DNA from: Pilimelia anulata
Lineage (GTDB): Bacteria > Actinomycetota > Actinomycetes > Mycobacteriales > Micromonosporaceae
Assembly (NCBI RefSeq): GCF_014647895.1
Contig: NZ_BMQB01000004.1
Coordinates: 124,001-188,000 of the forward strand
Reading direction: 5' to 3'
Length of the DNA stretch: 64,000 bases
The notes below the pieces were generated by a model. It made no database searches, was not told the DNA's origin, and saw only the letters and a program-made list of their open reading frames with translations. This document shows, in pieces, positions 45,920 through 52,643 of this stretch; within the stretch, counting starts at the first letter, position 1; every line of letters starts with the position of its first letter. The position numbers and the translations under genes were made by a program.

Positions 45920-46576
45920 TCAGCGCCCCGGCTCGGTGTCGAACAGCGCGAACTGCTCGCCGGCCAGCGCGGCGTCGCGGGCGGCCCGGACGACCTTGGC
46001 GTAGTCGCCGGTGTAGTTCCGCTCGACCGAGAGGTACTTGCCGTTGACCGGCGACTTGAACGTGTACGCGACAGTGCCGCTCAGCGGGTCGGTGTGCGTC
46101 TGCACGGTCAGGGTCGTCTCCGCCGACAGGCTGCCCGCGTTGGCGATGACCGCGCCGCTGTACGCCGCCGGCAGGGTCTTCTCCACCGCGACGAACTTGC
46201 GGACGGTGGCCGAGCGCAGGTACGCCTCGTAGCTGTTGTTGCCCAGGTCCTTGGTCAGGCACAGCTCGAACCGGCTGACGCCCGCGGCGTCCGCGGCGGT
46301 GGTGACCTGCTTGTCGGCGCGCACCAGGTTCTGCGCGACGTTCGACAGCTCCGGGTGGACCTGGAGGAACCGGTCCGACCGGGTGTGCTGGACGACCAGG
46401 CCCTTGTTGCAGACCGGGGCGGCCGAGCGGGCGCCGGCGTCCGGCAGGTCCAGGACGGCCGGGCGCAGGCCCGCCGGGTTCGCGGCGGGGGCGGCGGTCG
46501 CCGGGGCGGCCAGCGCGGTCAGGCCGACGGCCCCGGCGGCGAGGGCGAGGCCGGCGGCGGCACGGAGAGTGTTCAC
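45920..46576 (-). CDS. Secreted fascin-like beta-trefoil protein, paralogue 4
   Basis: 218 residues; signal peptide about 1-28, then a 30-residue spacer. Subrepeats: GLVVQHTRSDRFLQVHPELS, AYLRSATVRKFVAVEKTLP and FKSPVNGKYLSVERNYTGD; the motif reads R-N-Y-T-G instead of R-N-Y-P-G. Cysteines are in PVCNKGL and FELCLTK. It shares C-x-K-G-L with paralogue 3, so the four fall into two pairs. GTG 46576 has TGGAGT 9 bases upstream; an in-frame ATG at 46591 is less likely. It is the first gene of the array in reading order. Confidence 0.75.
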   Translation of the reverse strand: MNTLRAAAGLALAAGAVGLTALAAPATAAPAANPAGLRPAVLDLPDAGARSAAPVCNKGLVVQHTRSDRFLQVHPELSNVAQNLVRADKQVTTAADAAGVSRFELCLTKDLGNNSYEAYLRSATVRKFVAVEKTLPAAYSGAVIANAGSLSAETTLTVQTHTDPLSGTVAYTFKSPVNGKYLSVERNYTGDYAKVVRAARDAALAGEQFALFDTEPGR

Positions 46577-46688
46577 AGGGGTGGACTCCATCTCGATCGG
46601 TGCGACGTGCGGTGTCGGCGGGCGGTCGGCCCGCTCGCCGACGACTACACCAGTCGCGCCGGTCGATCGCCGCTGTCCGGATCACATC

Positions 46689-46702
46689 GTCCGGTACCGG
46701 AC
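46689..46702. repeat. 14-bp perfect palindrome upstream of the fascin-like array
   Basis: GTCCGGTACCGGAC lies between the folP2-like stop (46720) and the start of paralogue 4, about 113 bases upstream of the latter. It could be an operator or an mRNA hairpin end for folP2. Confidence 0.5.
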
Positions 46703-46719
46703 AATCCCCTTGCCGAGCG

Positions 46720-47589
46720 TCACGCGAGCGCCCGGCGGGCCACCGCGGGCGGCCGGTCGCCGCGGATCGCGGCGACCAGGTCCAGCACCTCGCGGGTCTC
46801 CCGGACCTGGTGCGCCCGCACCACCCGGGCGCCGAGCCAGACGGACACGGCCGTGGCCGCGAGCGTGCCGGTGAGCCGCTGGTCGACCGGCCGGTCCAGC
46901 GTCTCGCCGATGAAGTCCTTGTGCGAGAGCGCCACCAGGACCGGCCAGCCGGTCGCGGCCAGCTCGTCCAGCCGGCGGGTCAGCTCCAGCGAGTGCCGGG
47001 TGTTCTTGCCGAAGTCGTGCGCGGGGTCGATGAGGATGCCGTCGCGCCGCACGCCGAGCGACAGCGCCCGCTCGGCCAGCCCGAGGACGGTCCGGCGCAC
47101 GTCGTCGACCACGTCGGCGAAGGCGGCGCGGTGCGGCCGGGTGCGCGGGCGCAGGCCGCCGGCGTGCGCGCAGACCAGGCCGGCGCCCGTCCGGCCGGCG
47201 ACCGCCGCCAGCTCCGGGTCGGCGCCGGCCCAGGTGTCGTTGATCAGGTCGGCGCCCGCGCCGACCGCCTCCGCCGCCACCTCGGCGCGCCAGGTGTCGA
47301 TCGAGATGACCACGTCCGGGAAGCGGGCGCGGACCGCGGCCACGGTGGCGACCGTACGGCGGATCTCCTCGGCCGCGTCGACCACCGCGCCCGGGCCCGC
47401 CTTCACGCCGCCGATGTCGATGATGTCGGCGCCGTCGGCGACCGCCGCCTCGACCGCCCGCAGCGCCGCGTCGTCGGCGAACGTGGCGCCGCGGTCGTAG
47501 AACGAGTCGGGCGTACGGTTGACGATCGCCATCACGGCGGGCTCCGCCGGACCGAACGTGCGCCGACCGAGCCGCAGCGGCTCCACCAT
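46720..47589 (-). CDS. folP2: Dihydropteroate synthase homologue, FolP2 type
   Basis: 289 residues, TIM barrel of the pterin-binding family. MAIVNRTPDSFYDRGATFAD, ADIIDIGGVKAGPGAVVD, VVISIDTWRAEVAAEAVGAG, ADLINDTWAGADPELA and LIDPAHDFGKNTRHSLEL match mycobacterial FolP2 closely. The canonical G-G-E-S-T-R-P-G of true dihydropteroate synthase is changed to GGVKAGPG. FolP2 of mycobacteria does not replace FolP1, so the reaction here is uncertain. ATG 47589 has GAGGAG upstream. It is divergent from the DivIVA-like gene with 68 bases between; no other folate gene is near. Confidence 0.88.
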   Translation of the reverse strand: MVEPLRLGRRTFGPAEPAVMAIVNRTPDSFYDRGATFADDAALRAVEAAVADGADIIDIGGVKAGPGAVVDAAEEIRRTVATVAAVRARFPDVVISIDTWRAEVAAEAVGAGADLINDTWAGADPELAAVAGRTGAGLVCAHAGGLRPRTRPHRAAFADVVDDVRRTVLGLAERALSLGVRRDGILIDPAHDFGKNTRHSLELTRRLDELAATGWPVLVALSHKDFIGETLDRPVDQRLTGTLAATAVSVWLGARVVRAHQVRETREVLDLVAAIRGDRPPAVARRALA

Positions 47590-47657
47590 GCGATCTTCTC
47601 CTCATCCGGCCGGGTGGCGCGGTCGCCGGGACGCCGCGTACATGCCACGATCAGCCT

Positions 47658-48818
47658 ATGGGTCAGTATCTGCTCGGATTGGTCGCAGCATTGACGGTGG
47701 GGGCGATCGTGTTCGCCGTGGCGGCGATGGTGACCGGCTCGGACCAGGGGCTCGGCGAGGTCGAGCCCGACGGCCGTTCGATGCCGCTGCCGACGGACCG
47801 CCCACTGACCGAGGACGACCTGACCGCCGCCCGCTTCGACACGGCGCCGCGGGGGTACCGGATGGCACAGGTCGACACGGCGCTGGCCCGGGCGGCCTAC
47901 GACATCGGGTACAAGGACGAGATGATCGGCGTCCTGGAGGCCGAGGTGACGGCCCTGCGCGACGGCCGGCGGACCGAGGCGGACGCGCTGCGGGACGCGC
48001 GGGTCGCGGCCCGGGCGCCGGCCGCGGCGCCGGCGGTGCGGGACGGGGCGACGCGGATCGGTACGGACGAGGAGGGGGCTGACGCGGTGCTGGTGGTGGG
48101 TGCGGGCTTCGACCAGCCGGTCAGCGGCTCCGGGGACGTCGGCGGCGCGGCCGCGGGCGGCGTTGCCGCTGCGGCGGCCGGCGCGGTGGTGCCGCCGGCC
48201 GCGGGTGGCGGCGCTGCCGGTGCCGCCTCCGGGGTTGTCTCCGGTACCGCGGGGGCGAGCCCGGCCGAGGCCGCATCCGGTGCTGTCGGGGCGAGCCGGG
48301 CCGGCGCGGCGACCCCGGCCGTCGCCGGGTCCGGCGGGACGACATCGGCCGGGACTGCGGGCGACAGCCTCGCCGGTGCCGGTGCCGGTGCTGTGGTGTC
48401 GGGTGGCGGGGCGGGCGATGTCGGGGCAGTGAGCGCGGTGCGTGGTGAGACCGGTGCGGGCGGTAGCGATGCCGGTCGCGGTGCGGCCGGCGGCAGCGGC
48501 GAGTTGAGCGCGTCCGTCGGGGACGATCCCGGCATATCCGGTGGGAGTGGTAGTGATGCGGCCGGCGGCGCGGCCGCGCCCACCGCGCCCGACGCCGCCG
48601 CGGCGGGCGGATCCGACGGCGGGCCGGCCGAGCCCGGTGCGGCCGAGCGCGATCCGGCCGCGTCGCCGGACAGCGCCGCGGACACCGGCGCCGGCTCCGC
48701 CGCTGCCGGTCCCGGCTCCGCCACCGAGGCCGGCACCGCTACCGCTACCGACCCCGACACCGACCCCGGCTCCGCTGCCGACACCGGCTCCGGCGCACGC
48801 GGGAACGGTGTCCGGTGA
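47658..48818 (+). CDS. DivIVA-domain membrane protein with long low-complexity tail
   Basis: 386 residues. An N-terminal membrane helix (LLGLVAALTVGAIVFAVAAM) is followed at about 55-102 by a DivIVA-like motif, ARFDTAPRGYRMAQVDTAL then YKDEMIGVLEAEVTALR, a short coiled coil. From about 135 to the end the protein is almost only Ala, Gly, Ser, Thr, Asp and Pro with no predicted structure. It corresponds in position to mycobacterial Rv1209. A role at the growing pole or septum is plausible. Its stop overlaps the SRPBCC GTG. Confidence 0.75.
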   Translation: MGQYLLGLVAALTVGAIVFAVAAMVTGSDQGLGEVEPDGRSMPLPTDRPLTEDDLTAARFDTAPRGYRMAQVDTALARAAYDIGYKDEMIGVLEAEVTALRDGRRTEADALRDARVAARAPAAAPAVRDGATRIGTDEEGADAVLVVGAGFDQPVSGSGDVGGAAAGGVAAAAAGAVVPPAAGGGAAGAASGVVSGTAGASPAEAASGAVGASRAGAATPAVAGSGGTTSAGTAGDSLAGAGAGAVVSGGGAGDVGAVSAVRGETGAGGSDAGRGAAGGSGELSASVGDDPGISGGSGSDAAGGAAAPTAPDAAAAGGSDGGPAEPGAAERDPAASPDSAADTGAGSAAAGPGSATEAGTATATDPDTDPGSAADTGSGARGNGVR

Positions 48819-49324
48819 CCGCCGCCGACGACATCGGTGCCGCCGCCCGCCCCGGCGGCGGCGAGGTCACCGCGAAGCTGATCGTGCACGCCCCGGCCGA
48901 CCGCGTGTTCGCCGCGTTCCTGGACTGGGAGCGGCAGGGCGAGTGGATCCCGTTCACCCGGGTCCGGGTGGTCAGCGGGGACGGCGGCGAGGGCAGCGAG
49001 GTCGAGGCCGTCACCACCGTCGGCCCGGCTGTGCTCCGGGACCGGATGCGGGTGGTCCGGGTGGACGCGCCGTACGAGGTCCGGGTCGTGCACTACGGGC
49101 AGGTGCTGCGCGGGCCGGGCGTGTTCCGGTGCACGCCGATGCGCGACGACCGGACCCAGGTCGTCTGGCACGAGTGGTTCCACCTGCCGGGTCCGGTCGG
49201 CCGGGTGCTGTGGCCGGTGGTCTGGCCGGGCTCGAAGGCGGCGCTGACCCGCGCGCTGAAGCGCTTCGCCCGCCGCGTCGAGCGCCCCGGCGCGAACGGC
49301 TCCCGACCCGCCGCCGGCCGGTGA
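48815..49324 (+). CDS. SRPBCC family protein (START-like)
   Basis: 169 residues, helix-grip fold: TAKLIVHAPADRVFAAFLDW, IPFTRVRVVSGDGGEGSEV, DRMRVVRVDAPYEVRVVHYG, and a long C-terminal helix (SKAALTRALKRFARRVE). The family binds hydrophobic ligands in a cavity; no catalytic residue is implied. GTG 48815 overlaps the DivIVA-like stop (GTGA), so the two are coupled. A strong terminator follows immediately. Confidence 0.85.
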   Translation: MTAADDIGAAARPGGGEVTAKLIVHAPADRVFAAFLDWERQGEWIPFTRVRVVSGDGGEGSEVEAVTTVGPAVLRDRMRVVRVDAPYEVRVVHYGQVLRGPGVFRCTPMRDDRTQVVWHEWFHLPGPVGRVLWPVVWPGSKAALTRALKRFARRVERPGANGSRPAAGR

Positions 49325-49328
49325 TCAT

Positions 49329-49367
49329 GCCGTACGGCACCTGATCGGGGGCCGTACGGCGTCTTTT
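49329..49367 (+). terminator. Intrinsic terminator with T-run
   Basis: GCCGTACGGC occurs at 49329-49338 and again at 49351-49360. Because it is self-complementary the copies pair as a 10-bp stem with a 12-base loop, followed by GTCTTTT. It lies 5 bases after the SRPBCC stop. Confidence 0.85.
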
Positions 49368-49450
49368 CGTCATGATCGCGCGCTGCGGGCCGGACGGATG
49401 TCGGGGGGCGCGGCTAGCGTGCCGGACAGTCCCCGGGAGAGGAGTCCGGC

Positions 49451-50038
49451 ATGGTGGACGAGAGCGGGCTGGTCGTCGGCCCCGACGGGCGGGCGCGCTG
49501 CCGCTGGGGTGCCCGGCCCGAGATCTACGTGACGTACCACGACGGCGAGTGGGGCCGGCCGCTGCGCGGGGACGACGCCCTGTTCGAGCGGCTCGCCCTG
49601 GAGGCGTTCCAGTCCGGGCTGTCCTGGCTGACGATCCTGCGCCGCCGGCCGGCGTTCCGGGCGGCCTTCGCCGACTTCCGCCTCGCCGCCGTCGCCGGGT
49701 ACGGGGAGGCCGACGTCGAACGGCTGCTCGCCGACGCCGGCATCATCCGCAACCGGGCCAAGATCGAAGCAACGATCGCCAACGCCCGGACCGCGCTCGA
49801 GCAGCCCGAGGGCCTGTCCGAGCTGCTGTGGTCGTTCGCCCCGCCGGCCCGCGCCCGCCCGGCCCGGCTGGCCGAGATCCCGGCGGTGACGCCGGAGTCC
49901 ACGGCGCTGGCCAGGGAGCTGCGCCGCCGCGGGTTCCGGTTCGTGGGGCCCACGACGGCGTACGCGCTCATGCAGGCGACCGGGATGGTCGACGACCACC
50001 TGGCCGACTGCCACGTCCGGCCGCCGGGCGGCGCGTGA
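49451..50038 (+). CDS. tag: DNA-3-methyladenine glycosylase I
   Basis: 195 residues. It removes 3-methyladenine from DNA. Zinc ligands are in ARCRWGARPE (Cys), TYHDGEWGRPLRGD (His) and the C-terminal DDHLADCHV (His, Cys). FERLALEAFQSGLSWLTILR and AGIIRNRAKIEATIANA are the HhH-family blocks. ATG 49451 is preceded by GAGAGGAG. The order folP2/DivIVA-like/tag/DUF3117 recalls mycobacterial Rv1207-Rv1211. Confidence 0.94.
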   Translation: MVDESGLVVGPDGRARCRWGARPEIYVTYHDGEWGRPLRGDDALFERLALEAFQSGLSWLTILRRRPAFRAAFADFRLAAVAGYGEADVERLLADAGIIRNRAKIEATIANARTALEQPEGLSELLWSFAPPARARPARLAEIPAVTPESTALARELRRRGFRFVGPTTAYALMQATGMVDDHLADCHVRPPGGA

Positions 50039-50050
50039 TGTGATGGCGCC

Positions 50051-50269
50051 ATGGCGAATGGCGCACTTCCCCGGACGTGGCTGGTCAGCGTGGACCTGCC
50101 GATCGAGGCCGCGTCGCCGAGCGAGGCGGCCCGGCTGTTCTGGCAGTACGTCGGGGAGCTGGGCCCCGGCGAGCTGCCGGTCTTCGTCGCCCCCACCGAC
50201 GACGAGCTGTCGCTGCGCGCCTACGTCTCCGGCGCCGAGGTCAACCTGGACCCCGAGGAGGACGACTGA
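50051..50269 (+). CDS. Small acidic protein of unknown function
   Basis: 72 residues starting MANGALPRTWLVSVDLPIEA and ending VNLDPEEDD. It alternates strand-helix-strand (TWLVSVDLPI, SPSEAARLFWQYVGELG, ELPVFVAPTDDELSLRAYV), a compact alpha/beta shape. No family recognised. The start lies 12 bases after the tag stop, so it is probably co-transcribed. Confidence 0.75.
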   Translation: MANGALPRTWLVSVDLPIEAASPSEAARLFWQYVGELGPGELPVFVAPTDDELSLRAYVSGAEVNLDPEEDD

Positions 50270-50428
50270 CCCCGGCCCGACCGCCCCGGCGCCGCCCGGC
50301 CGCCGACGAATGGGTCCGCCCCGCCGGCCTCCCGGGCCGACCGATGCCGGCCCACTGATGCCGGGCCGCCCGACCCCGGCCGGTTCGCGGGCGACGGCGC
50401 GTCGGCCCGCCGCCCGCGCGGTGCCCGG

Positions 50429-51229
50429 TCAGCGGCCGGCGAACGTCGGCTTCCGCTTGTTCACGAACGCCTCGGTCGCGCTGCGGTGGTCCTCGGTAGC
50501 GCCGCAGATCTGCTGCGCCTGACCCTCGGCCGCCAGCGCGTCCGACAGCGTGCTGGTGTCGCCGACGGCGAGCTGCCGCTTGATCGCGCCGTACGCGATC
50601 GTCGGCCCCGCCGCCAGCCGGGCGGCGAACTCCTGCGCCACCGGCAGCACCTCGTCGTCGCCGCCGACCAGCTTCGTGAGCAGGCCGAGCCGCTGCGCCT
50701 CGACGGCGTTCACCGGCTCGGCGAGCAGCAGCAGCTCGGTGGCCTTGGCGTGGCCGACGAGCTTGGGCAGCGACCAGGAGATCCCGGTGTCGCCGGCCAG
50801 GCCCACGTTGGCGAACGCCATCAGGAACGACGTCGACGGCCCGCCGATCCGGAAGTCGGCCAGCAGGGCGAGCGACGCGCCGGCGCCGGCGGCCATCCCG
50901 CGGACCGCGGCCACCACCGGCTTGGGCAGGCTGCCCAGCTCGTGCGCGATGGGGTTGTAGTGCTGCCGGACCGTGGCCAGCGGGTCGGTCGACCCGGTGG
51001 CCAGGTTGTCGGCGTGCTCGCGCAGGTCCTGCCCGACGCAGAAGGCCCGGCCCGACCCCGCCAGCACGACCGCCCGGCAGGACCGGTCGGCGGCGATCGC
51101 CTGCAGCGCCTCGCGCAGCGCCAGCTTCAGCGACACGTCGAGCGCGTTGAGCGAGTCCGGGCGGTGCAGCGTCAGTGTCGTGACACCGTCGGTGCGCTCC
51201 ACCACGAGCGGCTGCGCGGCAGCAGTCAT
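50429..51229 (-). CDS. Enoyl-CoA hydratase/isomerase family protein (PaaG-like)
   Basis: 266 residues, crotonase fold. RAFCVGQDLREHA and GMAAGAGASLALLADFRI form the oxyanion hole. VGLAGDTGISWSLPKLVGHA has Asp in the position used by PaaG-type isomerases instead of the hydratase Glu. An epoxyphenylacetyl-CoA or enoyl-CoA isomerase role is therefore as likely as hydration. AAGGA lies 7 bases before ATG. It follows a PaaX-type regulator by 54 bases in the same direction, supporting a phenylacetate-like context, though no other paa gene is present. Confidence 0.9.
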   Translation of the reverse strand: MTAAAQPLVVERTDGVTTLTLHRPDSLNALDVSLKLALREALQAIAADRSCRAVVLAGSGRAFCVGQDLREHADNLATGSTDPLATVRQHYNPIAHELGSLPKPVVAAVRGMAAGAGASLALLADFRIGGPSTSFLMAFANVGLAGDTGISWSLPKLVGHAKATELLLLAEPVNAVEAQRLGLLTKLVGGDDEVLPVAQEFAARLAAGPTIAYGAIKRQLAVGDTSTLSDALAAEGQAQQICGATEDHRSATEAFVNKRKPTFAGR

Positions 51230-51283
51230 GTCAGCGTCCTTCCGGGTGAGCGGGTGGCCCCCCGGCCGGCGTTGCGCCGCACG

Positions 51284-52084
51284 TCAGGGGCCATCCGTGC
51301 GAATCAGGCACCTGTCAACGTACCGGTCCGCCGCACCCCGCAGCCGCCCGGCGTGTGCGTCGAAGAAGGCCGCGGCGCTGGTCCCGGCCCACGGATCGGG
51401 CAGCAGCTCGCCCGGCAGGGCCGGGTCGCGGAACAGGAAGCCGCGCCAGGCGTGCACCAGCCGGCAGCGCGCGGCGTACGCCTCCTCGTCCGGGCTGGCC
51501 TCCGTGATCACCGTCACCACCGGGGTCAGCTCGGCCACGAACCCGTCGTACGCCGCGGCGAGCGCCGGCAGGTCCCAGGCCCGGTGCACCAGGGCGGCCG
51601 CGCCGTCCGGCCCGGCGGCGTGCGCGGCGGCCAGCCGCTCGTACGCCACGCCCTGCTCGGCGAGCACCTGGTCGACCTCGTCCCCCGGCCGCGGGGCGAC
51701 CCAGCCGGCGGCGCCGAGCGGCGCGTACCCCTGGAAGGCCAGGGCCGCGGCCAGCCGGCGGCGGGCCGGGCGGGTCACCGGTTCGGCCACGATGACCAGG
51801 TCGAACCGGCCATCCCAGCGCAGATCGGCGGTCCGGTAGATCCGGGCGGCGGCCTCGTCGAGCCGGCGGGTGCCGCGCGGCGTGAGCGCGTAGCCGGGGC
51901 CGCCGGGCAGGCGGGCGGGCGCCAGCCAGCGCTGCCGGACCATCCGCGACACGGCGGTGCGGACGGCCGGCGCGGAGATCCCCAGCGGGGCGAGCAGCCG
52001 GACGAGCGCGGCGACCGCGGCGCGCCCCCCGCGCGGTCGCAGATAGTCGCCGTACACGTCGAACAGCGCCGAACGTGCCTGCAT
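51284..52084 (-). CDS. PaaX family transcriptional regulator
   Basis: 266 residues. N-terminal winged helix (RSALFDVYGDYLRPRGG, APAVRTAVSRMVRQRWLA, GYALTPRGTRRLDEAAARIY), then a central ferredoxin-like domain (WDGRFDLVIVAEPVTRPARR) and the C-terminal helical PaaX_C part (LVHAWRGFLFRDPALPGELL). In E. coli PaaX represses phenylacetate catabolism and responds to phenylacetyl-CoA. Here it probably controls the adjacent crotonase gene. ATG 52084. Confidence 0.92.
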   Translation of the reverse strand: MQARSALFDVYGDYLRPRGGRAAVAALVRLLAPLGISAPAVRTAVSRMVRQRWLAPARLPGGPGYALTPRGTRRLDEAAARIYRTADLRWDGRFDLVIVAEPVTRPARRRLAAALAFQGYAPLGAAGWVAPRPGDEVDQVLAEQGVAYERLAAAHAAGPDGAAALVHRAWDLPALAAAYDGFVAELTPVVTVITEASPDEEAYAARCRLVHAWRGFLFRDPALPGELLPDPWAGTSAAAFFDAHAGRLRGAADRYVDRCLIRTDGP

Positions 52085-52271
52085 GAGCGCAGATTGTGAC
52101 AGCCGGACCCGAATTCCGCTACAAGCCGTGACCAGATCGGCCCGCCGGTTTGGGTGTGCGGGGCCTCATCAGGGAAAATCATGGGTCGATGCTCCGCCGT
52201 TCGCCGGCGCGCGTCGGACACGGACGCCCGGGGCCGGCCCAGGAGTCCGGGACAGGTGAGGGGAGACACGA

Positions 52272-52439
52272 ATGGCGGCGATGAAGCCGCGGACGGGCGA
52301 CGGTCCGCTGGAGGTCACCAAGGAGGGCCGGGGCATCGTCATGCGGGTGCCGCTGGAGGGTGGCGGCCGGCTGGTGGTCGAGATGACGCCCGACGAGGCC
52401 ACCGCGTTGGGCGAGGCGCTGCGCGAGGCCGTCAACTGA
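52272..52439 (+). CDS. DUF3117 domain-containing protein
   Basis: 55 residues: MAAMKPRTGDGPLEVTKEGR, then GIVMRVPLEGGGRLVVEMTP and DEATALGEALREAVN. It is almost invariant across actinobacteria (mycobacterial Rv1211), with no known function. GTGAGGGGAG gives the ribosome site before ATG 52272. Two strong hairpins follow. Confidence 0.93.
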   Translation: MAAMKPRTGDGPLEVTKEGRGIVMRVPLEGGGRLVVEMTPDEATALGEALREAVN

Positions 52440-52443
52440 ATGC

Positions 52444-52468
52444 GGCGACCGCGCCCACCGCGGTCGCC
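52444..52468 (+). terminator. Terminator after the DUF3117 gene
   Basis: GGCGACCGCG (52444-52453) pairs perfectly with CGCGGTCGCC (52459-52468), loop CCCAC, 4 bases after the stop. Confidence 0.8.
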
Positions 52469-52491
52469 CGATCGGGTGGTTGACGCCCGAC

Positions 52492-52537
52492 TCCGCACGT
52501 GCGGACTCGCCGGTACGGCAGCGTGCCGGCGAGTCCG
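52492..52537 (+). promoter_or_regulatory. Two overlapping, mutually exclusive hairpins upstream of pepA
   Basis: TCCGCACGTGCGGA (52492-52505) is self-complementary. Its right arm is also the left arm of a 16-bp stem (52502-52517 with 52522-52537, one G-U pair, loop GCAG). Only one can form at a time. The larger one resembles a terminator, so the layout recalls an attenuator, unless both are simply part of the DUF3117 terminator. Confidence 0.4.
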
Positions 52538-52593
52538 TCCCCGTGCCCTGGCCGCCCGTTCCCCCGGGTAAGGTCCAGCGCCGGGCCACGGTC

Positions 52594-52627
52594 CGAGTGT
52601 CCCCGAGTGCCGAGTGTCCCCGAGTGA
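52594..52627. repeat. 17-base tandem repeat just upstream of pepA
   Basis: CGAGTGTCCCCGAGTG followed by C (52594-52610) and again followed by A (52611-52627). The unit itself contains CGAGTG twice, giving a ladder of four CGAGTG elements ending 4 bases before the pepA ribosome site at 52631. Confidence 0.75.
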
Positions 52628-52643
52628 AGCAGGAGTCTGCCGG

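Noticed and set aside
50429..52084. Complete phenylacetate degradation cluster
   Set aside because: Only a PaaX-type regulator and one crotonase are present; no paaABCDE, paaK or paaZ.
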